Origin: VFZL01 sp046734915
GTDB taxonomy: Bacteria > Acidobacteriota > Vicinamibacteria > Vicinamibacterales > CAVVIG01
Direction of reading: 5' to 3'
Assembly (NCBI GenBank): GCA_046734915.1
Contig: JBKPSC010000456.1
Location: 1-10,249 of the forward strand
DNA: 10,249 nt
Shown: positions 1 through 6,435 of the stretch, one piece after another
How positions within the stretch are numbered: position 1 is the first letter of the stretch
How the letters are laid out: each line of letters starts with the position of its first letter
The notes under the pieces: model-generated
What the model was told of the DNA's origin: nothing
Databases searched by the model: none
Seen by the model: the letters and a program-made list of their open reading frames with translations, nothing else
Translations under genes and position numbers: made by a program

Positions 1-361
1 GCGCCGGGGTCGTCGCCTGGTCGGAACGCGGGACCGAGGTGACGATCACCTGGCGATCGGCAGGGATGTACGAGTAGATCTTGACCCCGTCGGAAACAAA
101 CGTTTTTTTCTCCGGCGCCGAATATTCCCACCGCATTTTGCCCGGCTTTTTGACGAGCATCCGGCCCCGCTCGCTCAGCTGCTTCTTGAGCACGCCCCCG
201 GTGTACAGATGCTGGAAGTCCGCCGAGAAGTCGCGGACGGTGTCGTACTTCTTCTGAAGCGTCTGGGCGAACTCCTGCGCCGAGGGCTGTTGCGCGCCGG
301 TGCCGGGCGGCGTCAGAACGAGCGAGATCAGGGCGAGACAACATGCCGCCAGCGGTCTCAT
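1..361 (-). CDS. lolA: LolA-like outer-membrane lipoprotein carrier protein (partial, C-terminus beyond left edge)
   Basis: Reading the minus strand from an ATG at 361 gives 120 residues before the window ends. Residues 1-23 form a Sec signal peptide (basic start, hydrophobic core, small residues ending in GTGA), so the mature protein is periplasmic. After it come features of the LolA/LolB fold: FSADFQHLYTGG, then a GRMLVKKPGKMRWEY block near residue 70 followed by PEKKTFVSDG and a YIPADRQVIV strand. In the known family LolA ferries lipoproteins from the LolCDE complex to the outer membrane. A stop codon lies two codons upstream, so this ATG is the first possible start. An AAGGAG lies about 15 bases before it, rather far for a ribosome site. 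The domain blocks are clear; whether this is LolA itself or a paralogue of the same fold cannot be decided from half the protein. Confidence 0.85.
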   Translation of the reverse strand, partial: MRPLAACCLALISLVLTPPGTGAQQPSAQEFAQTLQKKYDTVRDFSADFQHLYTGGVLKKQLSERGRMLVKKPGKMRWEYSAPEKKTFVSDGVKIYSYIPADRQVIVTSVPRSDQATTPA

Positions 362-542
362 GGCTCAACGATAGCACTCCTTCGGGGCAGGTAAGGCGGG
401 TAGGGCAGGTAGGAAGGGAGCGCCTGCGGCCACACTCGAGCGAGGACCTGGGAATCCGCGCGAGAGTGTCGGCGTCAGTTCGCGGCGGGGGTGGGGCCCC
501 ACCGCCACTGAAAGAAAATGCGCGCCCGCGGCCACGCCGAGC
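362..542. other. Intergenic gap with GC-rich palindrome
   Basis: This non-coding stretch separates two minus-strand genes. It holds a perfect 14-base palindrome, GGTGGGGCCCCACC, at 490-503, flanked by GGC/GCC and CAGT/ACTG that could extend the hairpin with small bulges. It lies downstream of the DUF2723 gene in the direction of transcription, so it could slow or end transcription, but no T-run follows it on either strand, so it is not a classical intrinsic terminator. Around 389-417 a short purine-rich near-repeat (GGTAAGG, GGTAGGG, GGTAGGAAGGG) is visible. No promoter can be assigned with confidence. Confidence 0.35.
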
Positions 543-2456
543 CTACCTGAACGCGACGCGAAAGATCGGCTGGGGCTCGAAGAGACCCGCCTGGTACTCG
601 GTCTTTAATGGACGCCCGTCGTCGTCCATCGCGACAAAGCTCAAACCGCGCTCCACGATCAGGCTGTGGTGACGATTGGCAATGACGTGCCCGAATCCCA
701 TCCGTCGAATCGTGTCGAAAGGAAACCAGGCGTCCATTCGAACGGTGACCGCCAGGTTGTCCACGACAGCGGTCTGTCGAAAGGGCGTGTCGGCGGCACC
801 GACAAACTGGGGCGGACCACCAACGCGTCCCACCAATGCCACGAAATCACCGGCCGGGAGAGCTGTCAGTCGGCCGCCTGTGACATATGCAACCGCAGCA
901 TCGACATCGGTTCTGTCGAACGCCGTGTCCGGTGTGGGCTTCAGCCAGCAGAACGCGTAACGGGTCCCTGCCGGAGTCGCCGCGATTCGAGTCGACGCTT
1001 TCGCTGGTGAAGCTTCGAGGGTGAACGCGAGCAGCGGGTCATAGTGCTCTGTCAGCTCGAGTCTTGCCTGTTCGGTTACGATTGTCTCACGGCCGATCGC
1101 CATGTTGTCGCGGATGAGCAGCGGCGCGTACGGCAACACCTCGCCGGTGCGGATGAACGCGATGTCTCGCCGAGGATGCGCGGCGTAGTAGTTGAGCGCG
1201 TTCTGAAGCTGCCAGTTCAACGTCGCCAGCATGATGGCCCGGCTGTCGTCATGCCCTGCCGTCAACGTATTCAGGGCCTGCTCGCCGCGACGATCGGCGC
1301 TGCGATCGAGCGCCGGATATTCCGTATACGTCCGCCAGAGAGAGAAAAGAAGAGCGGCGGTCACCACGATCGCGCGGACAGATCGCCCGCCAAGTCGCGA
1401 TACGGCGGCCTCGATCCCGGCGAGACCTGGCGCCACCAACAGCGCGAGGGTGAAGTGCAGCGGCAGAAGGAACACATGTGTGTCTCCCACGCTGTACGAC
1501 AGCGCAAAAAGTGCCGTGCAGATCATCCAGACTACGAGCAGGCACAGGCGCGCAATCGTCGCCCGCGCGAGAACGGCCGCGCCGATCCCGGCAAGGATAA
1601 GAAAGACGATGCTGAATTGCTGCTGGACGTCGAAGACAAACATGCGAAGGCGTTCGGCGACCATGCTCCGGGGCACTTCAAGAACCATCGTGTCGCGCCA
1701 GTCAGCCTTCGTCACTTCGAACCAGAACCACCGAAGCGCGTCCAGAGCCCCAGGAGGCGGCACGGGATCGGCCAGCATCGTCCGGACCGTCCATAGGTAA
1801 GGCAGCGCGCCGAGGACAGCACACAGGGCCGCGCTGACAACCACCTGTGGACGGACCAGCGAACGCGGTCCTTCCGGCGCCGAGGCGAAGAGAAACACCA
1901 GGATTCCTGGCAACAGGAGCACCATGCTCAAGTGGTTCGCAAACCCGAGCGCATAGGCCAGGAAGAAACACACCAACCGTCCCATGGTCGGCTTGCGCTG
2001 CCAGGCCAGCAGCGTGAGGAGGACGAATCCGACGCACAGAATGTGCAGCGCGTATACCTCGGTCGTGACCGATTGACTCCAGAAGCTGTAGGAACTGGCA
2101 AAGACGATCGCCGCGACGAGGGCGGCGCCGAGCGATCCGGAGAGCTCGGCCGCCACGAGCAGCGCCAATCCGCACGCTAGCGACCCTTCGACCACCGAGG
2201 CGAGGTTCATGGCGCGCGCCGGATCGTCAGGAACGAGCCAGACGAAAGGTGCCGCCAGCGCGAAGTACAACGGATACGCGTCGCGCGGACTCACGACGGG
2301 CGATCCGCCCATGGTCTGGAATGAGGGCGTGTCGCCCAGATCCAGCCCCGGCAGCATCGTCGATCGATACAGCCAGAAGGCGAAGCATGTAGCGACCAAG
2401 GCGGCGATGCGGACCGCCATCCGCGAAGGATGCAAAGCGCGGCTGGCGTCCAGCAT
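543..2456 (-). CDS. DUF2723-family polytopic membrane protein (probable protein/lipid glycosyltransferase)
   Basis: The 637-residue product begins with about ten hydrophobic membrane segments (roughly residues 15-375) followed by a soluble C-terminal region of about 260 residues. Family marks are visible: GDTPSF at 41-46 in the first external loop, where DUF2723 proteins carry GDSGE-like acidic residues, AYPLYFALAAPF at 60-71, TTEVYALH at 131-138, GFANHLSM at 171-178 and YSVGDTHVFLLP at 321-332. DUF2723 proteins are GT-C-like and relate to PMT/O-mannosyltransferases, so a polyprenol-sugar-dependent transfer on the periplasmic face is likely; donor and acceptor are unknown. The frame stays open far upstream, but that part lies over polX in another frame, so the start was set at ATG 2456, five bases past the polX stop. 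ATG 2420 is an alternative. Neither start has a strong Shine-Dalgarno. The spacing implies cotranscription with polX. Confidence 0.82.
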   Translation of the reverse strand: MLDASRALHPSRMAVRIAALVATCFAFWLYRSTMLPGLDLGDTPSFQTMGGSPVVSPRDAYPLYFALAAPFVWLVPDDPARAMNLASVVEGSLACGLALLVAAELSGSLGAALVAAIVFASSYSFWSQSVTTEVYALHILCVGFVLLTLLAWQRKPTMGRLVCFFLAYALGFANHLSMVLLLPGILVFLFASAPEGPRSLVRPQVVVSAALCAVLGALPYLWTVRTMLADPVPPPGALDALRWFWFEVTKADWRDTMVLEVPRSMVAERLRMFVFDVQQQFSIVFLILAGIGAAVLARATIARLCLLVVWMICTALFALSYSVGDTHVFLLPLHFTLALLVAPGLAGIEAAVSRLGGRSVRAIVVTAALLFSLWRTYTEYPALDRSADRRGEQALNTLTAGHDDSRAIMLATLNWQLQNALNYYAAHPRRDIAFIRTGEVLPYAPLLIRDNMAIGRETIVTEQARLELTEHYDPLLAFTLEASPAKASTRIAATPAGTRYAFCWLKPTPDTAFDRTDVDAAVAYVTGGRLTALPAGDFVALVGRVGGPPQFVGAADTPFRQTAVVDNLAVTVRMDAWFPFDTIRRMGFGHVIANRHHSLIVERGLSFVAMDDDGRPLKTEYQAGLFEPQPIFRVAFR

Positions 2457-2461
2457 GCCAG

Positions 2462-4192
2462 CTACCGTGAGCGCTTGCCGGCGATGAGGGCGCGAATCTC
2501 CTGGACTGATCTCGTGTTCATCACGTGTCGTGCCTCGACCCAGCCGCGACGGGCCGTCTGAATGCCGAGAGCCATCTGCCGGGCCAGGGCCTCGGCGCGA
2601 TGGCTGTCGCTGTCGACGGCGAGCATGGCGCCGGCCAGGACCGCGCGCCGTGCAAGCGCGCCGTCGAGGTCCAGATGCGAGGGTCCACCGTCCACTTCCA
2701 CCATCGTACCGGTCTCGACCGCCGCCGCGAAGAGTTGCTCGTAGTCGAGCTCGTAACCCGGCCGCGACGGCACCAGTCGATTGGTCGGATGTGTGACCAT
2801 CGCCACGAGCGGATGACGCATCGCCATCAGATACCGGCGCAGCAGCCGTCCCGGATCGTGGCCGGCGGCGTCGTGCAGCGACGCAAGGACGATGTCGAAG
2901 CGTTCGAGGATGCGATCGCTGAAGTCGAGCCGCTCGTCGGGCAGAATGTCGACCTCGCAGCCATGAAGAATTGCCAGCTGCGGGTAGCGTTCGCGCAGAG
3001 CCGCAATGTCGTCCGCTTGTCGCTTGACGCTGTCGATGGTCAGGTTGCGGCTGGCCGCCGAGTGCGGCGAGTGGTCGGTGATGGCGATGTACTGGTAGCC
3101 AAGAGCCTCGGCAGCCTTGACCATGACGGCGACGCTGTCCCGGCCATCCGAGTAATCGGTGTGGATGTGCAGGTCGCCGCGGATGTCGCTCCGCTTGATG
3201 AGCGTCGGCAGTGTGCCAGTTTCGGCGGCGCGCAGCTCGTCGCCGCCGTCGCGGATCTCGGCTGGAATCCATTGAAGGGACAGCGCCTCGTAGACATCCT
3301 TCTCGGTTCGCCCAACCGGCGGCCGGCCATCCGCGCGATCCAGCCCGTGCGTACTGAACGTCCAGCCGAGGCGTCTCGCACGCGCGTGGAGTTCGTCGAT
3401 ATGAGCGTGGCCACCGGTCAGATAGAGCAGCGTTGCGCCAGCGAGCGATGGCTCAGCGATGCGGATGCCGACCTGGGTGCTGTCGACGAGGACGTACAGA
3501 CGGCGGGCGCTTCGATGGAGGCATCTCGATACCGGAACACCGCCCATGATGGCGTCGAACAGGCCGGACGGTGAGCCGCCAAACGACACGACGATCTCGA
3601 TGTCGCCGACCGTATCCTGTCCACGGCGAACCGATCCGGCCGGCTCGGCCCATTCGACTCCGGGGTACGAACGAAGAGTCTCGAGCACGGGCTCGCTCAC
3701 GGCGACCGCCCGGCCGAGGGTCAGACGCGGGATCGCCTGCCGAAGGCGGGTCAGTGCGTGCCCGATCGTGGCCTCGGCGGCGGCGCCGAACGCGGGAAGG
3801 TGCCGTAGGGCTTCGTTGCGAAGGAGATCGCCGAGGTCAGCGGCCGTCGTCGCCCCGGTGACGGCGTTGAGCTCCGCCAACTGCGGCAGGCTTACGGCGC
3901 CGGACTCGAACAGCCATCGGAGATCGGCCGGCAGATCGACGATTGAGGACTCGAGAATGACCCACGCGCCCGCATCGTACATGTGACGGAGACGCGAGAG
4001 AACGGCCTTGTCCACGTCGGCGACATCGGACGTTCCGTCGACCAGCGGGCCAAGGTCGGCGTCGGAGCTGATGCCTCGTGCGCCGATGACCTCGGCGGCA
4101 CGCGCCAGCAGCCGGGTCTCCTCGGCATCGCCCCTCAGACGTGCCAGCGCCGAAAGATCCTGTATGGTGCGGAGGAGCGGCGACGAGCGCAC
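2462..4192 (-). CDS. PolX-family protein with degenerate polymerase core and intact C-terminal PHP domain
   Basis: The 576-residue product has the length and domain order of bacterial PolX: N-terminal 8-kDa/helix-hairpin-helix region (about 1-130), polymerase-beta-like nucleotidyltransferase (about 150-310) and PHP domain (about 335-576). The nucleotidyltransferase signature GSVRRGQDTVGDIE (186-199) is present, but the second metal aspartate of GDID is Glu199, and the third, normally in a VDLR motif, is Gly242 (VGIR). The LPGIGKG-type hairpin motifs are not recognisable. The PHP metal ligands all seem present: H342 and H344 in DLHIHTDYSDG, TDHS 372-375, E413 in GCEVDILPD, H440, H468 in THP, and D529/H531 in DSDSH. 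PolX is normally a repair polymerase with 3'-5' exonuclease activity; here I infer that only the phosphoesterase/nuclease part works. The start is GTG at 4192; a frame stop lies at 4229 and no better start was seen. It follows the rhodanese gene by 28 bases. Confidence 0.85.
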   Translation of the reverse strand: MRSSPLLRTIQDLSALARLRGDAEETRLLARAAEVIGARGISSDADLGPLVDGTSDVADVDKAVLSRLRHMYDAGAWVILESSIVDLPADLRWLFESGAVSLPQLAELNAVTGATTAADLGDLLRNEALRHLPAFGAAAEATIGHALTRLRQAIPRLTLGRAVAVSEPVLETLRSYPGVEWAEPAGSVRRGQDTVGDIEIVVSFGGSPSGLFDAIMGGVPVSRCLHRSARRLYVLVDSTQVGIRIAEPSLAGATLLYLTGGHAHIDELHARARRLGWTFSTHGLDRADGRPPVGRTEKDVYEALSLQWIPAEIRDGGDELRAAETGTLPTLIKRSDIRGDLHIHTDYSDGRDSVAVMVKAAEALGYQYIAITDHSPHSAASRNLTIDSVKRQADDIAALRERYPQLAILHGCEVDILPDERLDFSDRILERFDIVLASLHDAAGHDPGRLLRRYLMAMRHPLVAMVTHPTNRLVPSRPGYELDYEQLFAAAVETGTMVEVDGGPSHLDLDGALARRAVLAGAMLAVDSDSHRAEALARQMALGIQTARRGWVEARHVMNTRSVQEIRALIAGKRSR

Positions 4193-4220
4193 CGCGCGCG
4201 TGTCTGGAGGAATTGCCGGA

Positions 4221-4586
4221 TCAGCCTTTCAGCGCGCCGGGCTCCGGTGGCGCCTGTTTCGGCGCTTCCTTGGCTTCGGTCGGCAGATTCGCGGCGAGCC
4301 AGTCGACGATGCCGCCTTTAAGCGATGACGCGCGGTAGCCTTCCCGGATGAGCATCGCGGCGACGTGCGAGCTGGCGATCTCGTGCGGATCGGAATCGTA
4401 GACGATGACCTCGCGATCGCGGGGAAGTGTCGGCGTCGGTCCGTCACCGGTGAAGCGAACCGCGCCAGGCAGCTTCACGGTGCTGTGTTCGTATGGGTAT
4501 TTCAGTCGCGCGTCGACGATTGCCGGCGGTGCGCCGCTCTCGAGGCGAGCCTTGAGATCTTCTTTGGAGATGCGTGGAACAGCCAC
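4221..4586 (-). CDS. Rhodanese-like domain protein lacking the catalytic cysteine
   Basis: The single-domain protein of 121 residues has the order of a rhodanese fold: ISKEDLKARLESG at the start, IVDARLKYPYEH (CH2A-like motif) at 23-34, LPGAVRF at 39-45, an IVYDSDPHEIASSHVAAML loop-helix at 61-79, GYRASSLKGGIVDWLAAN at 83-100 and a Pro/Lys-rich tail. Active rhodaneses carry Cys at the position after IVY; here it is Asp64, so sulfur transfer is not expected and a binding or regulatory role is more likely. There is no signal peptide, so it should be cytoplasmic. The start appears to be GTG at 4586 (ATA/ATC codons further up are poor candidates) and no clear ribosome site precedes it. It is the first gene of the likely rhodanese-polX-DUF2723 operon. 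The family is clear; the function is unknown. Confidence 0.8.
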   Translation of the reverse strand: MAVPRISKEDLKARLESGAPPAIVDARLKYPYEHSTVKLPGAVRFTGDGPTPTLPRDREVIVYDSDPHEIASSHVAAMLIREGYRASSLKGGIVDWLAANLPTEAKEAPKQAPPEPGALKG

Positions 4587-4628
4587 GGGGCGTATTGTGA
4601 TCGCCCCGTTGCCTGGCTGTCAACCACG

Positions 4629-4886
4629 CTACTGTGTGGCGGTCCGCTGAAACGGCAGAACGCGGCCGACGGCGCGGGGTGGAACGACCGCGAGAACGGG
4701 TCGCGTGAGTCGCGGCGCCGGTTCACGGACCGGTACGCTCGCGTGGACGATTGGCGCCTTCTGGTCGACGTTCCAGCCAGGCGAACGGCGTCCGCAATGA
4801 ACGCAGCGCAGGAAGATGGATCCGGGTTCGCACCCGATGCCGTAGTCGTGTCGACCCGACAAGTAGCATTTGAAGAAGTTGAACAT
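4629..4886 (-). CDS. Small zinc-ribbon-like protein
   Basis: This 85-residue minus-strand ORF starts at ATG 4886 and ends with TAG just upstream of the rhodanese gene. Its first 40 residues have a distinctive, non-random look: a GRHDYGIGCEP block with His13 and Cys19, then FLRCVHCGRRSPGW with Cys28 and Cys31, which could bind one zinc as a small ribbon. The second half (about 45-85) is Pro/Arg/Val-rich with no recognisable domain and is probably flexible. Similar short GHDYG...CxxCG...GW proteins occur as orphans in soil bacteria (recollection, not checked). A weak GAGG lies about 13 bases before the start. The competing 190-residue ORF in another frame over this region has shadow-like composition. 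The function is unknown; binding nucleic acid or a partner protein is possible. Confidence 0.6.
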   Translation of the reverse strand: MFNFFKCYLSGRHDYGIGCEPGSIFLRCVHCGRRSPGWNVDQKAPIVHASVPVREPAPRLTRPVLAVVPPRAVGRVLPFQRTATQ

Positions 4887-5131
4887 AGGCTCGATGCCTC
4901 GCGCTCGCCGTAGCGCAAGAACGATGCCGGCAATATCTCTTGCCGTTTCACGCCGAAATCTGTGATCAGCAATGGAGAGGCATTCGTCGTCGTGGCGTGA
5001 GGTGGGACACCTCCGTCATTCAAGATACGATTGTGTAATCGTCGGATAACCGCGATCCGTGCAACGACGCGCAAAACCAGCGCGCGGTAATCCGAAGCTT
5101 GCAGTCAGCAAAGTTCACGAGGGGTGATGCG
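4887..5131. promoter_or_regulatory. Divergent intergenic region with three perfect inverted repeats
   Basis: The region lies between a minus-strand gene (start 4886) and a plus-strand gene (start 5132), so it must hold both promoters. Three perfect inverted repeats are visible: CGGCAA-6-TTGCCG at 4928-4945, GAGGTG-3-CACCTC at 4999-5013 and ACGATT-4-AATCGT at 5027-5042. Their arms differ in sequence, so they are not copies of one operator. The first is followed by TTTC and could be a weak hairpin on the plus strand. I could not assign -35/-10 boxes with confidence. A role as repressor or activator sites is inference. Confidence 0.35.
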
Positions 5132-5353
5132 ATGACCCAGCGGCGCTATGCGGTGTGCGATGGTTGCGGACGTGAGCAAATGCTGACGAACGATCAGAAG
5201 CTTCGCGGCTGGTGGACGCTCGCGCCGGACGTTCGACAGGAGCTGAGGACGGCGGCGTCGTCAGATCGGCCCTCGGCCGGGCCGTTCGAGTTCTGCTCGC
5301 TCGCCTGCGTCAAACAGTTTGTCGAGATGCAGCCCGAGGAGCAGCTCGTCTAA
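5132..5353 (+). CDS. Small Cys4 zinc-finger-like protein
   Basis: The 73-residue product carries Cys9-x2-Cys12 (CDGCGRE) near the start and Cys55-x3-Cys59 (FCSLACVKQF) near the end, a pattern typical of small treble-clef or zinc-ribbon domains in which the second pair starts a helix. Between them are LRGWWTLAPDVRQELR and a polar linker. The frame is also open from ATG 5099, but ATG 5132 is preferred because a GAGGGG lies about 8 bases before it and the residues before this Met look unstructured. It is transcribed away from the other small Cys-rich gene across the inverted-repeat region. Its stop overlaps the stop of the convergent small membrane protein gene. No family name can be given and the function is unknown. 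Confidence 0.7.
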   Translation: MTQRRYAVCDGCGREQMLTNDQKLRGWWTLAPDVRQELRTAASSDRPSAGPFEFCSLACVKQFVEMQPEEQLV

Positions 5354-5517
5354 TTGATCCGTCGGGTGGTGCGGACCATCGCAAAGGCCGGAAGGGCGAC
5401 GCCGACGTAATCCGAGAGCCACGGGCCGAGGTACGCGGCAATCACGAGGGCCGCCGCCAGCCAGAGCGCTGATTCCGCGACACGGAGGAAGGCGATTCGC
5501 CAGGGCGAAGCGGGCAT
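5350..5517 (-). CDS. Small membrane protein (55 aa)
   Basis: A short minus-strand ORF from ATG 5517 to TAG at 5350-5352 encodes 55 residues: a basic start (PASPWRIAFLRVAE), a hydrophobic stretch at about 16-34 (SALWLAAALVIAAYLGPWL), a short SDY turn, a second hydrophobic stretch at about 38-48 and a basic tail (RTTRRIN). This suggests a two-helix membrane hairpin with both ends on the cytoplasmic side by the positive-inside rule. Its stop and the plus-strand TAA (5351-5353) share bases, giving a four-base convergent overlap. No good Shine-Dalgarno precedes the ATG, so expression is uncertain. Hydrophobic side chains fall in long runs, unlike the Arg/Ser/Pro-rich readings of shadow frames here, which supports it as a real gene. 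It belongs to no family I recognise. Confidence 0.5.
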   Translation of the reverse strand: MPASPWRIAFLRVAESALWLAAALVIAAYLGPWLSDYVGVALPAFAMVRTTRRIN

Positions 5518-5641
5518 CCGACGTTTCTGTCGAGCAAGCGCAGTACCGCCAAAACATTGGGAATTTCGTGCGATCGTCTCGACAAAGTCCGCGCTGACGC
5601 CGAAAAAAGGGGTCGCCCTGAGGACGTTCTACTCGGACACT
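5518..5641. other. Intergenic gap downstream of the PCMT gene
   Basis: This spacer separates two minus-strand genes. On the minus strand, just past the PCMT stop, AGGGCGACCCCTTTTTT (5602-5618) gives a short GGG/CCC hairpin with a T-run, a weak candidate terminator. No other structure was seen. Confidence 0.25.
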
Positions 5642-6370
5642 CTACTGGGGAGCACCGACCATCGGCACGAAGCGAACGCTGATTGTTCGCTTCTCAGTTA
5701 CCTTTGTCGCATTCTTCGTCACTACCCTGATTTCTTGAGACGTCGTTCCAACGGGAATGACCATCGTGCCGCCGACGGCGAGCTGGTCGATCAGTGCCGG
5801 CGGAATTTCCGCCGGGGCTGCGGTCACGATGATCCGCGGAAACGGCGCCTGCTCGGGCCATCCGAGATAGCCATTGCCGGTCCGAACGCGCACATTGTTG
5901 TATCCCGCTGCCGCGAGCGCCCGTCGCGCGCCGTCAGCCAGGTCCGGAACGATTTCGATGGTGTAGACCTCGCGGGCCAGCTCTGCGAGCACTGCAGCCT
6001 GGTAGCCCGACCCCGTCCCGATCTCCAGAACCGTGTGGTCGCGAGTGACAGCCAGCGCCTCAGTCATGTGAGCGACGACGAACGGCTGAGAGATGGTCTG
6101 GCCACGGCCAATCGGCAGCGGAGTGTCCTCGTAGGCGCGCCGTTGGAGATTGGGCGGCACGAAGAGGTGCCGTGGCACTCGCCCCATCGCCCGCAAGATG
6201 TCGGGATTGCGGACGCCGCGGGACTGGATCTGCGTTTCGACCATTCCGGCCCGGGCTGCGGCCGACCAGTCGTCCTGGCTGTGTCTTGCAGCAATTCCGG
6301 TCGTGCCGAGCGAGATCAGCGCAGACGCTACAAGAAGCCCTAGAAGCGTCTGCTTCAACCAGTAGGACAT
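5642..6370 (-). CDS. pcm: Secreted protein-L-isoaspartate O-methyltransferase
   Basis: The 242-residue enzyme transfers methyl from S-adenosylmethionine to L-isoaspartyl residues in damaged proteins, starting their repair. Family motifs are all present: RHLFVP 67-72, PLPIGRGQTISQP 84-96, SAM-binding motif I VLEIGTGSGY 114-123, YTIEIV 136-141, PFPRIIVTAAPAEIP 176-190 and GGTMVIPVG 200-208. Residues 1-28 are an N-terminal extension with a basic start and hydrophobic core ending near IAA, which reads as a signal peptide or anchor. The enzyme is therefore probably periplasmic, unlike the cytoplasmic E. coli protein; how SAM would be supplied there is unclear. The start is firm: AGGAGG lies about seven bases before ATG 6370. 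It is divergent from the deacetylase gene, with 65 bases between their starts. Confidence 0.92.
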   Translation of the reverse strand: MSYWLKQTLLGLLVASALISLGTTGIAARHSQDDWSAAARAGMVETQIQSRGVRNPDILRAMGRVPRHLFVPPNLQRRAYEDTPLPIGRGQTISQPFVVAHMTEALAVTRDHTVLEIGTGSGYQAAVLAELAREVYTIEIVPDLADGARRALAAAGYNNVRVRTGNGYLGWPEQAPFPRIIVTAAPAEIPPALIDQLAVGGTMVIPVGTTSQEIRVVTKNATKVTEKRTISVRFVPMVGAPQ

Positions 6371-6435
6371 GGCGCCTCCTGTGTCATCCTGATGATTATG
6401 AGGCGCCGGACGAGTTCCTGGTCGCGGGCTGATTC

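Noticed and set aside
389..417. Short GGTAGG-like repeats as a CRISPR or tandem array
   Set aside because: Units are 6-11 bases, imperfect and few; this is low-complexity sequence, not an array.
1044..1796. 250-codon plus-strand open frame
   Set aside because: Antisense to the DUF2723 membrane segments, charged and low in hydrophobics as expected for the reverse of a membrane protein; no family features.
2457..3272. N-terminal extension of the DUF2723 reading frame (272 codons)
   Set aside because: It overlaps polX on the same strand in another frame and reads as Arg/Ala/Gly-rich sequence without domains. High GC keeps such frames open; the membrane protein starts at 2456.
2525..3574. 349-codon open frame antisense to polX
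   Set aside because: The composition is that of a mirror of the polX codons and no domain is visible; polX has clear conserved motifs in the same region.
4502..5074. 190-codon minus-strand frame covering the small zinc-ribbon gene
   Set aside because: It overlaps the rhodanese start and the zinc-ribbon gene, has Ser/Arg-rich composition and no motifs.
6371..6435. Leader peptide in the pcm/deacetylase divergent gap
   Set aside because: An ATG at about 6391 opens a 15-codon frame ending over the deacetylase start, but there is no ribosome site or attenuator structure to support it.
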